Below are positions 16,542-24,828 of a DNA stretch of 64,000 bases, one piece after another. Source of the stretch: Kutzneria buriramensis (lineage in GTDB: Bacteria > Actinomycetota > Actinomycetes > Mycobacteriales > Pseudonocardiaceae). The first letter of the stretch is position 1. Every line of letters begins with the position of its first letter. The notes beneath the pieces were generated by a model. The model ran no database searches. It worked only from the letters and a program-made list of their open reading frames with translations, and was not told where the DNA came from. The position numbers were made by a program, and so were the translations under genes. The stretch lies in NCBI RefSeq assembly GCF_003387475.1, contig NZ_QUNO01000001.1, forward strand, positions 806,001 through 870,000. Direction: 5' to 3'.

Positions 16542-17624
16542 TCAGTTCTTGGCCATGTGGTAGGCGTCGAGGGTGCGTTCCGCGCAGCGGCGCCAGGTGT
16601 AGACGGAGGCGTGGGCGCGGCGGGCGGCGAGCAGGTCGGCGGTCGGCGGGTCCTCCAGCGCGGAGACCAGGGCCGCCGCCAGCGCCTCGGCGTCGCCGAC
16701 GGGCACGAGGTGGGCCTGGTCGCCGGCGACCTCACGCAGCGCCGGCACGTCCGAGCACACCACGGGCACGTTGCAGGCCAAGGCTTCCAGCACCGGTAGC
16801 CCGAAACCCTCGTCCCGGGACGGCAGCGCGACGGCCGCCGCGCCGGCGACCACGCTGCGAAGGTCCACATCGGACAGGTAGCCGGCGGTGTGCACCCGGT
16901 CGCTCAGGGACCGATGACCGGGGCCGACGAGCAGCAGCGGCGGCAACGACGGCGTGGCGGCGTGCGCCTCCAGCAGCGTCGGCAGTCCCTTGCGGGGGCC
17001 GTCGGCGCCGACGAAGAGCAGGTACTCGGACGGCAGATTCAGCCTGGCGCGCAAGGAATCGCTCGGCGGCCGGGCGGCGAACCAGGCGGGGTCGACACCG
17101 AGCGGGGTGACCACGATCCGGTCCTGCGGCACGCCGAGCCGCTCCGTGACGATGTTGGCCACGGCAGCCGTCGGAGTGCAGACCACCGCGGCCCGTCGCG
17201 CGGATTTCCTTACCAGCTCGGGAAGTTCCCGGTCGCTGGGCGGCAATTCGTCGACGGCGTCGAGGAAATCGAGGTCGTGCACGGTCATCACGCCGCCGGC
17301 GAACATCGCCGGCGGCAGCACGAAGTTGGTGCCGTGCACGACATCCGCCAGCCCGGCGTAGATCTCCACCGGCGGGAAGGACGACCGCAGCCAGCACTTG
17401 CGTAGCAGCCGCGCGGGCACCGGCATGCCCCGCGCCCGAACCCCGTGCGGCAGCACGGAACGCAGGCCACGCCAGCCACGGAACGTGTACGCCACCGCGC
17501 GCACGTCCACCTCGTCCGGCATGGATGCCAGTTCCTCGGCCAGCGCCGCGGTGTAGCGGCCGATCCCGGTGCGCTGCCCGAGCAGCGGCGTGCCGTCCAG
17601 CAGCACCTTGAGCCGGTCAGCCAC
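16542..17624 (-). CDS. glycosyltransferase family 4
   Basis: 360 residues with a GT-B fold: N-terminal DGTPLLGQRTGIGRYTAAL, and C-terminal donor-binding EGFGLPVLEALACNVPVVCSDVPALREV with the paired Glu residues of the family. No membrane segment, so likely cytoplasmic or peripheral, using a nucleotide-sugar donor. GTG start overlaps the upstream bifunctional glycosyltransferase gene by 8 bp. Located beside rmlB/rmlD, so an envelope rhamnan or other surface glycan is a sensible guess. Exact donor and acceptor are unknown. Confidence 0.92.
   Translation of the reverse strand: MADRLKVLLDGTPLLGQRTGIGRYTAALAEELASMPDEVDVRAVAYTFRGWRGLRSVLPHGVRARGMPVPARLLRKCWLRSSFPPVEIYAGLADVVHGTNFVLPPAMFAGGVMTVHDLDFLDAVDELPPSDRELPELVRKSARRAAVVCTPTAAVANIVTERLGVPQDRIVVTPLGVDPAWFAARPPSDSLRARLNLPSEYLLFVGADGPRKGLPTLLEAHAATPSLPPLLLVGPGHRSLSDRVHTAGYLSDVDLRSVVAGAAAVALPSRDEGFGLPVLEALACNVPVVCSDVPALREVAGDQAHLVPVGDAEALAAALVSALEDPPTADLLAARRAHASVYTWRRCAERTLDAYHMAKN
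16863..16875. repeat. dispersed palindrome copy GTCCACATCGGAC
   Basis: One of three exact copies in the window, here inside the glycosyltransferase gene, where the minus strand reads Ser-Asp-Val-Asp. Confidence 0.5.
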
Positions 17625-20106
17625 GGGTCAACCGGATGACTCGACCGGCGGCCCGCCTGGCCAGCTCCGCGGGCCCGCCCGCGTTCAGGTATTCCCGCAC
17701 CAACCCCAAGTCCCTACGCAGCGTGCCGACCGTGCCCAGCGGCGTCTCCCGCACCAGCGGACCGGCCTTGACCAGCCGGTCGGCGGCCGGGTGCGGGGAG
17801 CGGCAGAACTCCACCAGCGGCGCCAGCACGACGTCCCACGTGAACCGCTCCCGCACCACCGCTATCCGCTCCCGACACCCGTCCGCGAACTCCTGGTCGT
17901 AGAGCACACGCTCCAGCGCCTCGGCGAGTTCACCCGGATTCTCCGGCGAGACGACGACGCCGAGCCGCTCGCGGCGGATCAGGTCGGCGAACGAGTCACC
18001 GTCGGTGGTCACGATGGGCAGCCCGGCCCACAGGTAGTCCAGCACCCGGGTGCGGAACGCGAAGGTGGTCTCCACGTGCTCGAAGTGCGTGGTCACGCCG
18101 CAGTCGGCGTCCAGCAGCCAGTTCTGCCGGTCGGCGTAGGGGACCCAGCGCTCGTTGAAGAACACGTGCGAGCCGGCCAGGCCGAGCCGGTTGGCCAGCC
18201 CGCGGGTGCGCCCGGCGACGCCCATGTCGGGCACGTCCGGGTTGGGGTGGCGCATGCCCATGAAGAACAGCCGCACGTCGTCGTGCCGGGCGCGCAGCCG
18301 GTCCACGGCGTGCACCAGGGTGATCGGGTCGAACCAGTTGTAGACGCCGCCGCCCCAGACGATCACCTTGTCCCGCTGGGAGATCCCGTCGACCACGCCC
18401 TTGATCGCGGGCGCGGTGCGCTGGGCGGGCTTGGCCGGCAGGCCGAACGGCACCTCGGCGATGAGCGAGCGCACGGTCGGGTCGGCGTCGTAGAGCTGCG
18501 GGGTGAGCCGGCCGAGCGCGGCCAGGTGCCCCAGCCAGAAGTGCCGCTGCCGGTCGGAGGCGCACAGGAAGAAGTCGCCCCGCTTGAGCTGGTTGTTCAG
18601 CACCGCGGTGACGCCGACGAGGTCCTTGCCGCGCTTCTCGTCGTTGTCCTCCTTGGCCTGTTCCAGCAGCTCCAGGTGCATCGGGTCGTACACGTCGCAG
18701 ACCACGATCTTGGTGGAGCGCGGGCTCTTCAGGCTCTGCACCATCTCCAGCACGTGCCCCTGGAGCACGATCACGTCCGCCCAGTCGACGTGCCCGAGCA
18801 GGCCCTTGACCGTCGACTGGAGCACCGGGAACGGGGCCTGCGGCGGGTCGCAGCGCTTGTTCACCGAGACCAGCCGCACGTCGTGCTCGCCGGCCAGCGT
18901 CTCGGCCATGTGCCAGGCCCGGATCGCCGGCCCGGCCATCTGCTCGGCCAGCGCGTCGCCGGTGATCACCAGCACCCGGCGGGGCCGGCCGAACGGCTCG
19001 TCCAGGCCGAACGCGTCGACCAGCGCCTCGTGCGCGGCGAGGTAGCGCGGCAGCGGGTAGGCGGGCTCCATCGCCTTGCGCATCAACGGAACCAGGTCGG
19101 CGTCGGTGCGCACCCGCGCGGCCTGCTCGACCTTGCGGGACTCGGCCAGCGTCGGCAGCAGCTCCACGAACTGGTCGATGGCCAGCAGCCCGGCGAGCGT
19201 TTCCCGGGGCACGGCAACGGGTTCGGCGTCGGCGGCGCGGTCGGCGGGCCGCTTGGTGATCTCCAGCTGGGCGGCGTCGATCTCGCCCCTCGCGGTGGCC
19301 CGGCGGACCGCCAGCGCCATCGCGGCCGGCATCGCCTTGGCCAGCGTCTCGTCGGAGAGGTTCTTGTACATCGCGGCGAGCGCGTTGCGCTCCAACAGGA
19401 AGTACTCGCGCGAGGTGTCCACATCGGACATCGAGGCGTGGTGGCGGTGGTAGGCGACCGACCGCGGCTCGTAGCGCACCCGCCAGCCGCGCAGGTTGAG
19501 CCGCCAGCCCAGGTCGACGTCCTCGTAGAACATGAAGAAGCGCTCGTCGAAGCCGCCCAGCGCGCGGAACAGCTCGGCCCGCACGAACAGCGCGGAGCCG
19601 GTGCCGAACAGCACGTCCCGGGGCACCTCGTGGCTGCCGTCGTCGGGCTGGCCGGCGAACCGCTTGTAGCCCATGCCGAACCAGGTCAGGCCGCCGTCCA
19701 CGAAGTCGATCAGCTTGCCGTCCCAGTCCAGCACCTTGCTGGCGACCGCGCCGACGTCGGGCTGGGCCCGGAGCGTGGCGACCGCGGCGCTCACCCAGTC
19801 CGCGTGCGGCCGGGCGTCGTTGTTGAGGAAGGCCAGCACCTCGCCGGTCGCGTGCTGCACGCCGAGGTTGCAGCCGCCGGCGAAGCCGAGGTTGTCGGGG
19901 GCGGCCACGAACGTCACGCCTGGTTCGGCCCGCAACCGCTCGGCGCTGCCGTCGCCGGAGTTGTTGTCCACGCAGACCAGCTGGAGCCGGTCGGGCGGGT
20001 AGTCCAGCTCCGTGCGCAAAGCGCGCAGGCAGGTCAGGGTGTCCTCGACGCCGCGGTAGTTGACGACGACAACCGACACCGACGGTCGGGTTACCCCCTC
20101 CGACAC
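17617..20106 (-). CDS. bifunctional glycosyltransferase: GT2 domain fused to GT4 domain
   Basis: 829 residues from GTG (GGAGG nine bases upstream). Residues ~8-260 are a GT2 domain: VSVVVVNYRG, VCVDNNSGDGS, FLNNDARPHADWV, GTGSALFVRAELFRALGGFDE and the DxD-like MFYEDVDLGWRL. Residues ~410-790 are a GT-B domain: RRVLVITGDALAEQMAGPAIRAWH, IVWGGGVYNWFDPITLVHA and FRTRVLDYLWAGLPIVTTDGDSFADLI. Two transferase centres in one chain could add two successive sugars to one glycan. It is coupled to the downstream GT4 gene by an 8-bp overlap. Substrates unknown. Confidence 0.9.
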   Translation of the reverse strand: MSEGVTRPSVSVVVVNYRGVEDTLTCLRALRTELDYPPDRLQLVCVDNNSGDGSAERLRAEPGVTFVAAPDNLGFAGGCNLGVQHATGEVLAFLNNDARPHADWVSAAVATLRAQPDVGAVASKVLDWDGKLIDFVDGGLTWFGMGYKRFAGQPDDGSHEVPRDVLFGTGSALFVRAELFRALGGFDERFFMFYEDVDLGWRLNLRGWRVRYEPRSVAYHRHHASMSDVDTSREYFLLERNALAAMYKNLSDETLAKAMPAAMALAVRRATARGEIDAAQLEITKRPADRAADAEPVAVPRETLAGLLAIDQFVELLPTLAESRKVEQAARVRTDADLVPLMRKAMEPAYPLPRYLAAHEALVDAFGLDEPFGRPRRVLVITGDALAEQMAGPAIRAWHMAETLAGEHDVRLVSVNKRCDPPQAPFPVLQSTVKGLLGHVDWADVIVLQGHVLEMVQSLKSPRSTKIVVCDVYDPMHLELLEQAKEDNDEKRGKDLVGVTAVLNNQLKRGDFFLCASDRQRHFWLGHLAALGRLTPQLYDADPTVRSLIAEVPFGLPAKPAQRTAPAIKGVVDGISQRDKVIVWGGGVYNWFDPITLVHAVDRLRARHDDVRLFFMGMRHPNPDVPDMGVAGRTRGLANRLGLAGSHVFFNERWVPYADRQNWLLDADCGVTTHFEHVETTFAFRTRVLDYLWAGLPIVTTDGDSFADLIRRERLGVVVSPENPGELAEALERVLYDQEFADGCRERIAVVRERFTWDVVLAPLVEFCRSPHPAADRLVKAGPLVRETPLGTVGTLRRDLGLVREYLNAGGPAELARRAAGRVIRLTRG
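19417..19429. repeat. dispersed palindrome copy GTCCACATCGGAC
   Basis: Second exact copy, inside the GT2-GT4 fusion gene, again read as Ser-Asp-Val-Asp on the coding strand with the less common GAT codon. Confidence 0.5.
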
Positions 20107-20183
20107 GCTGGTCTCCCTCCGTACGTGACGGCTACCAGCCTGCCCTACGAACCCCGGCTCGTGGAGACCAGGGTAAACCCTGA

Positions 20184-20247
20184 TTGCGTCAGGGTGCTCG
20201 ACCAAGCTATGTTTTGCTCAGCCGAGCAAAAAGCGGCTCGGACGAGC
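20184..20247 (+). promoter_or_regulatory. promoter with two tandem palindromic operators
   Basis: TTGCGT (20184-20189) and TATGTT (20208-20213) are 18 bp apart and fit a -35/-10 pair. The first palindrome, TTTTGCTC-AGCC-GAGCAAAA (20212-20231), overlaps the -10. The second, GCTCG-GA-CGAGC (20236-20247), follows at once. CGAGCAA occurs in both. The layout suggests tight repression, for example by a TetR-family dimer pair. No regulator gene is adjacent. Confidence 0.6.
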
Positions 20248-20259
20248 AAGGGGGACGAG

Positions 20260-20691
20260 ATGACCAGGGTGATCAACCTGCTGTACGCCAACCTCGGGTT
20301 GGCACTGCTCCAGGCGGCACTGACGTTCGTGTTCTACGGCCAGCTGGTCGCGTACCAGGCGCACGGCAGCGCGGCTGCCTACAGCGTGTTCGAGAACACA
20401 ACCTGGATCCGGCCGGTGGCGGTGTCGCTGGTGTCGCTGATCTACGTCGGCATCGCCCGCAACCTGCGCAAGGGGCGCCGGTCCACCTACATCCGCGTGG
20501 TCGTGATCTCGGTGCTCGGCTCGCTGGGCCTGGCCTGGGGCATCAGCCTCGGCCAGTTCCCGATCTGGATGGAGATCCTGATGGCTCTGCAGGCGCTCGT
20601 GCTGGTCGCCCTGTTCGTGTCGGCGATGCGGCCCTCGGTGCGGTCCCAGTTCGGCCGGAAGTCCAACGGCAACGCGCAGGTGGCGGCGTGA
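20260..20691 (+). CDS. small integral membrane protein, unknown function
   Basis: 143 residues with four likely helices: INLLYANLGLALLQAALTFVFYG, PVAVSLVSLIYVGIARNL, VVVISVLGSLGLAWGISL and LMALQALVLVALFVSAM. A basic tail ends it. ATG with AAGGGGGA upstream. Its TGA overlaps the GTG start of the following hydrolase by 4 bp, so they are one translational unit under the tandem-palindrome promoter. Family not recognised. Confidence 0.75.
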   Translation: MTRVINLLYANLGLALLQAALTFVFYGQLVAYQAHGSAAAYSVFENTTWIRPVAVSLVSLIYVGIARNLRKGRRSTYIRVVVISVLGSLGLAWGISLGQFPIWMEILMALQALVLVALFVSAMRPSVRSQFGRKSNGNAQVAA

Positions 20692-21596
20692 ACCGCCGGC
20701 AGCTGCTCGGCCTGGCCGCGGCGAGTGTGACCGCCGCGGCCGGTGCCGGCCTCGCGCCCGCGGCTTCGGCCGCGACTGATCGCCGGCGGCCGCCGCTGGT
20801 GTTCGTGCACGGTTCGCACGGCAGCTCCGGCTACCTGGTGCCGCTCGCGGGCGAGCTGATCCAGCGCGGACGGGTCGCGCTGGCGGTCGACCTGCCCGGT
20901 CACGGCGCCGAGGGCTACTTCCCGATCTGGTACCAGGCCCCGCAGGACCTGCACGCGATGGCCACCGAGGTATCGCCGATCGCGGGCATCTCGTTGCAGG
21001 ACAACGTGAACCGGGTGGTCTCGGTGCTGAGGCGGCTGGGTCCGGCGATCCTCGTCGGGCACAGCCTCGGCGGCGCGACGATCAGCGCGGTGTGCAACGC
21101 GGCGCCACATCTGGTGCAGCGCGCGGTGTACATGTCCGGGTACTGCTGCTCGAACGGCCAGACGGTCGCGGATCTGTTCCTGAGCAAGGAGAACGCGGAC
21201 AGCCTGATGCACGAGCTGCCGTCCGCCGCGGACGGTGCCGTGGTGCTGGCCAACCGCTTCAACTGGCGTACCAACGATCCGAACACGTTGGCACTGCTGC
21301 GGGAGACGTACATGGCCGACGGCACGAACGCGCAGCTGCGGGCGTCGATCGGCGGGTTGCAGCCGGACGAGCCGTACGGCGTGAGCCTGTCGGACTGCTC
21401 GTTGCAGCCGGCGACCGGCGGTCGCGTGCCGCGCACGTACATCCGGTTCACGCAGGACCGGGCGATCCCGCTGGTGTTGCAGGACAAGATGATCAGCGAC
21501 GCCGGCCGGTTCGAGGTGCACGACCTGGCGTCGTCACACTTCGGCGTGATGACGAAAACCGTTGAGCTGGCCGGGATTCTCGACGCCCTGTGCTAA
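20688..21596 (+). CDS. secreted alpha/beta hydrolase with Tat-like signal
   Basis: 302 residues. The N-terminus NRRQLLGLAAASVTAAAGAGLAPAASA has twin Arg, a hydrophobic core and an AxA cleavage site, so export by Tat is likely. The mature part is an alpha/beta hydrolase: PLVFVHGSHGSSGYL (oxyanion region), GHSLGGATIS (nucleophile Ser), acid probably in TQDRAIPL, and His in SSHFGVM. It resembles EstC/HNL-type esterases. Coupled to the membrane protein upstream and interlocked with the convergent GT2 gene by a shared CTAA. Substrate unknown. Confidence 0.88.
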   Translation: MNRRQLLGLAAASVTAAAGAGLAPAASAATDRRRPPLVFVHGSHGSSGYLVPLAGELIQRGRVALAVDLPGHGAEGYFPIWYQAPQDLHAMATEVSPIAGISLQDNVNRVVSVLRRLGPAILVGHSLGGATISAVCNAAPHLVQRAVYMSGYCCSNGQTVADLFLSKENADSLMHELPSAADGAVVLANRFNWRTNDPNTLALLRETYMADGTNAQLRASIGGLQPDEPYGVSLSDCSLQPATGGRVPRTYIRFTQDRAIPLVLQDKMISDAGRFEVHDLASSHFGVMTKTVELAGILDALC

Positions 21597-22498
21597 CGGC
21601 CGGCCCAGGTGCGCCACAGGGCGCGACGTCGCACCCGGGCCGTGGCGGTGATCCGCGCCCGCGCGACCAGCGCCGCCGGCAGCCGCCACAGCACGTCCGC
21701 CAGCACGGCCAGCCGCAGCGGCACCTGGAAGTTGGCCGCCTGCTGGCGCTTCCGGAACGGCAGCGTCGCGGTGATCGCCGTGAAGCGCGCCAGCTGCTCC
21801 AGCGCCACCAGCAGCGGTGCGCAGCGCACCAGCATCAGCAGCCGGTTGCGCTCGTTCCAGTGATGGAACTTGGAGGAGCCGAGCCGACTGCTCGCGCCGT
21901 GTCGGTGCACCACCCGCGCCGGCACGGAAATCACCTGCCAGCCACGCAGCCGCAGCCGCCACGAGGTGTCGGTGTCCTCGTAATAACAGAAATATCCGGC
22001 CGGTACGCCGCCGACAGACCGCAGTGCCGCGGTGCGCATCAGCACCGCGCCGCCGCAGAAGCCGAACACCTCACGCCCGGCCAGCGCCGTGTCGGCGCCG
22101 TGCCCGTCGGCCGTCAACTTCACGCCGACCGACTGCACGGAACCGTCCGGCAGCTCCAGCGACGACGTGACCGCCGCGGCGTCGCCATGGCGGTCCAAGG
22201 CGTCCTCCAGCGTGGCGATCCACGACGGTGTGGGCACGGCGTCGTCGTTCAGCCACGCCACGAACTCCGTGTCGACGCGCGGGAGCGCCGCCGCCAGCGC
22301 GCCGGCGTAGCCGCGATTGCGCGTGAGCCTCAACACGTCGTGACCCGTGAGCAGGTCGGCGGTGCCGTCGTCGGAGGCGTTGTCGACGACCAGCACGCGC
22401 GGCGCGCGGTCCTGCGCCGCCAGCGCGTCCAGGCACTCACGGATGTGCGCCCGGCCGCGCCAGGTCACCACCACGACGGTCGAACGGGCTTCAGCCAC
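21593..22498 (-). CDS. glycosyltransferase family 2
   Basis: 301 residues, GT-A fold: STVVVVTWRGRAHIRECLDAL, VLVVDNASDDGTADLL, the metal-binding region WLNDDAVPTPSW, GFCGGAVLMRTAALRSVGGV and YYEDTDTSWRLRLRGW. This subgroup contains rhamnosyl- and galactofuranosyl-type transferases. GTG start lies only 15 bp from the divergent GT4 start. The C-terminal ~70 residues are basic and amphipathic, suggesting membrane association. Probably part of the same surface-glycan pathway as its neighbours. Confidence 0.9.
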   Translation of the reverse strand: MAEARSTVVVVTWRGRAHIRECLDALAAQDRAPRVLVVDNASDDGTADLLTGHDVLRLTRNRGYAGALAAALPRVDTEFVAWLNDDAVPTPSWIATLEDALDRHGDAAAVTSSLELPDGSVQSVGVKLTADGHGADTALAGREVFGFCGGAVLMRTAALRSVGGVPAGYFCYYEDTDTSWRLRLRGWQVISVPARVVHRHGASSRLGSSKFHHWNERNRLLMLVRCAPLLVALEQLARFTAITATLPFRKRQQAANFQVPLRLAVLADVLWRLPAALVARARITATARVRRRALWRTWAGR

Positions 22499-22513
22499 GG
22501 CCGCAGACGGTAC

Positions 22514-23632
22514 ATGTCACCCTTGGGCGTGCCCGAACTCGTGGTGCTGACCGATCAGCTGCTCGCGCCTGTGCCCGGTGGCACCGGCCGCTACACCAGG
22601 GAACTCGCCGCCGCGCTCGCCGCGACGGCTCCCGACGGCTGGACCGTGACGGGCGTCGTGGCGCGTTGTGCGGACCCGAGCGCGGCACAGATCGACGGTG
22701 TCGAGGGCCCGCGCATGCTCCCGGTGCCACGGCCCGTGCTGGCGCGACTGTGGCAGCGTGGCGTGCCACTGTGGCCCGGCGGCGACGCCGTGCACGCACC
22801 GACGCCGCTCGCGCCGACCGTCGTCAAACGCGGGCGCACGCTCGTCGCCACGGTGCACGACACGGTGCCGTGGACGCATCCCGAGACGCTCACGCCGCAC
22901 GGTGCGCAGTGGCACCGCACCATGGTGTCCCGGCTCGTACGCAAGGCGCACGGCATCGTCGTGCCGACTGCCGCCGTGGCGAAGGAGCTCGCCGAATACG
23001 CCCCCGGCTCCGCGCACGTGCAGGTGATCGGGCACGGGGTCACCGCCGCGCTTGCGGTCCAACCGCCGGATGCCGATGCCGTCGCTCGACGGCTTGCGTT
23101 GCCGCCGCGCTACGTCCTCGCCGTCGGCACGCTGGAACCGCGCAAAGGCATAGATGTGCTCATAGAGGCCATGGGCCTGCCGGATGCGCCGGATCTGCCC
23201 GTGTTGCTGGTCGGGGCCACGGGCTGGGGCAACGTCGACGTGTCGTCCGAACGAGTGAGGCTGCTGGGGGCGCTGACCGACGCCGAGCTCGCCGTCGTGC
23301 TCCATCGGGCGACCGTGCTGGCGGTCCCGAGCCTCGCCGAGGGGTTCGGCCTTCCGCTGTTGGAAGCAATGGCGGCGGGCGTTCCTGTGGTCCACTCAGA
23401 TGTACCGGCGCTGGTCGAGGTGGCCGACGGCGCTGGTGTCACCGCACGAATCGGCGATCCGAAGTCGCTGGTAGTGGCGTTGCGCACAGTCACCGACGAT
23501 CCGGCCGCGGCGCGCGCGGCGAGCGATCGAGGTCGACAGCGGGCGAGCCGCTTCACTTGGCGCAGGGCGGCTGAATCGGTTTGGACGGCGCATCTGGGAC
23601 TGGGCACACACGGTTACGCCATTCGCAGGTAA
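22514..23632 (+). CDS. glycosyltransferase family 4
   Basis: 372 residues, GT-B fold. N-terminal VVLTDQLLAPVPGGTGRYTRELAAAL; middle HDTVPWTHPETLTPHG and VIGHGV; donor site EGFGLPLLEAMAAGVPVVHSDVPALVEV. ATG start has no clear Shine-Dalgarno site and an in-frame GTG follows at 22529; the mRNA may be leaderless because only 15 bp separate it from the divergent gene. It resembles the following GT4 gene and may have arisen by duplication. Likely role: envelope polysaccharide. Confidence 0.9.
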   Translation: MSPLGVPELVVLTDQLLAPVPGGTGRYTRELAAALAATAPDGWTVTGVVARCADPSAAQIDGVEGPRMLPVPRPVLARLWQRGVPLWPGGDAVHAPTPLAPTVVKRGRTLVATVHDTVPWTHPETLTPHGAQWHRTMVSRLVRKAHGIVVPTAAVAKELAEYAPGSAHVQVIGHGVTAALAVQPPDADAVARRLALPPRYVLAVGTLEPRKGIDVLIEAMGLPDAPDLPVLLVGATGWGNVDVSSERVRLLGALTDAELAVVLHRATVLAVPSLAEGFGLPLLEAMAAGVPVVHSDVPALVEVADGAGVTARIGDPKSLVVALRTVTDDPAAARAASDRGRQRASRFTWRRAAESVWTAHLGLGTHGYAIRR

Positions 23633-23650
23633 TGATCATCAACCCCGCCG

Positions 23651-23662
23651 TACCCTGCTCGG
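23651..23662 (+). promoter_or_regulatory. -10 element, leaderless-type
   Basis: TACCCT (23651-23656) lies six bases before the GTG of the next glycosyltransferase, with no Shine-Dalgarno site between, the usual actinobacterial leaderless spacing. Confidence 0.4.
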
Positions 23663-24817
23663 GTGCCCCATCTCGACCCCAGCGTCTTGATCGACGCTAC
23701 CGCCGTGCCCGCCGACCGGGGCGGCGTCGGACGGTACGTCGACTCGCTGGCGGCGGCGCTGGACGCGGACGGGGCCCGGCTCAGCCTGGTCTGCCAGCCG
23801 CGTGACGCCGCGCTGTACGCGGAGCTCGCGCCCAACGCCCGCATCGTGCCCGCGCCGGAGGCCGTGGCCGCGCGCACCGCGCGGCTGATGTGGGAGCAGA
23901 GCGCGCTGCCGCGGCTGGCCCGGGCGCTCGGCGTCGACGTGCTGCACTCCCCGCACTACACGATGCCGCTGGCCAGTCCGGTCGCCTCCGTCGTCACGCT
24001 GCACGACGCCACCTTCTTCACCGACCCCTTGCTGCACTCGTCGGTCAAGGCCCGCTTCTTCCGAACATGGACGCGAGCGTCGCTCGCACGCGCGACCGTG
24101 TGCGTGGTGCCCAGCCGTGCCACCGCGAACGAGCTCACGCGCGTGGCCAACGCCGACCGTCGCGTGCTTCAGGTCGCACACCACGGCGTCGACGCCGACC
24201 GCTTCCACCCGCCGTCGCCGGGGGAGATCAGGGCCGTGCGCGAGGCACTCAACCTCGACGACACGCCGTACGTGGCGTTCCTCGGGGCGTTGGAGCCGCG
24301 CAAGAACGTGCCCGCGCTCATCCGCGGCTTCGCGCGCGCCTGTCAGGGGCGCACGGATCCGCCCGCGCTCGTGCTCGCCGGCCAGCCCGGCTGGGACACG
24401 CAGATCGAGAACGCCCTGGACGCCGTGCCTCACCGGATCCGGGTGATCCGCGCCGGCTACCTGCCGTTCGAGCAGCTCTCGGGATTCCTCGGCGGCGCGG
24501 TCGTGGTGGCATACCCGAGCCTCGGCGAGGGCTTCGGGCTGCCCGTGCTGGAGGCCATGGCCAGCGGCGCCTGCGTGCTCACCACCCGGCGGCTCAGCCT
24601 GCCCGAGGTCGGCGGCGACACCGTCGCGTACGTCGGCGTCGGCGCGGGCGACATCGCCGCCGGCCTGACCGAGCTGTTGGACGACCCGGCCCGCCGGTCG
24701 GCGCTGGCCGCGGCCGCGCAGCTGCGGGCCAAGGAGTTCTCGTGGGCGGCGTCGGCCACCTGGCACCGCGAGGCGTACGGGCGGGCGGCTGTACTGGCCC
24801 GCCGCGCCCGCCACTAG
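23663..24817 (+). CDS. glycosyltransferase family 4 (mannosyl/rhamnosyl type)
   Basis: 384 residues, GT-B. Substrate side: LIDATAVPADRGGVGRYVDSL and VLHSPHYTMPLASPVASVVTLHD. Donor side: FLGALEPRKNVPALIRGF and EGFGLPVLEAMASGACVLTTRRLSLPEVGGD. GTG start. Immediately upstream of the WbbL-like gene (11 bp), so the two are probably co-transcribed. Its best-fitting relatives are mannosyl- or rhamnosyltransferases, but donor specificity cannot be read from the sequence. Confidence 0.9.
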   Translation: MPHLDPSVLIDATAVPADRGGVGRYVDSLAAALDADGARLSLVCQPRDAALYAELAPNARIVPAPEAVAARTARLMWEQSALPRLARALGVDVLHSPHYTMPLASPVASVVTLHDATFFTDPLLHSSVKARFFRTWTRASLARATVCVVPSRATANELTRVANADRRVLQVAHHGVDADRFHPPSPGEIRAVREALNLDDTPYVAFLGALEPRKNVPALIRGFARACQGRTDPPALVLAGQPGWDTQIENALDAVPHRIRVIRAGYLPFEQLSGFLGGAVVVAYPSLGEGFGLPVLEAMASGACVLTTRRLSLPEVGGDTVAYVGVGAGDIAAGLTELLDDPARRSALAAAAQLRAKEFSWAASATWHREAYGRAAVLARRARH

Positions 24818-24828
24818 TCTCATCCGGC

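Noticed and set aside
17569-20259. Long plus-strand reading upstream of the small membrane protein
   Set aside because: Only the end from ATG 20260 is real; the rest is antisense to the GT2-GT4 fusion, and a promoter lies just before 20260.
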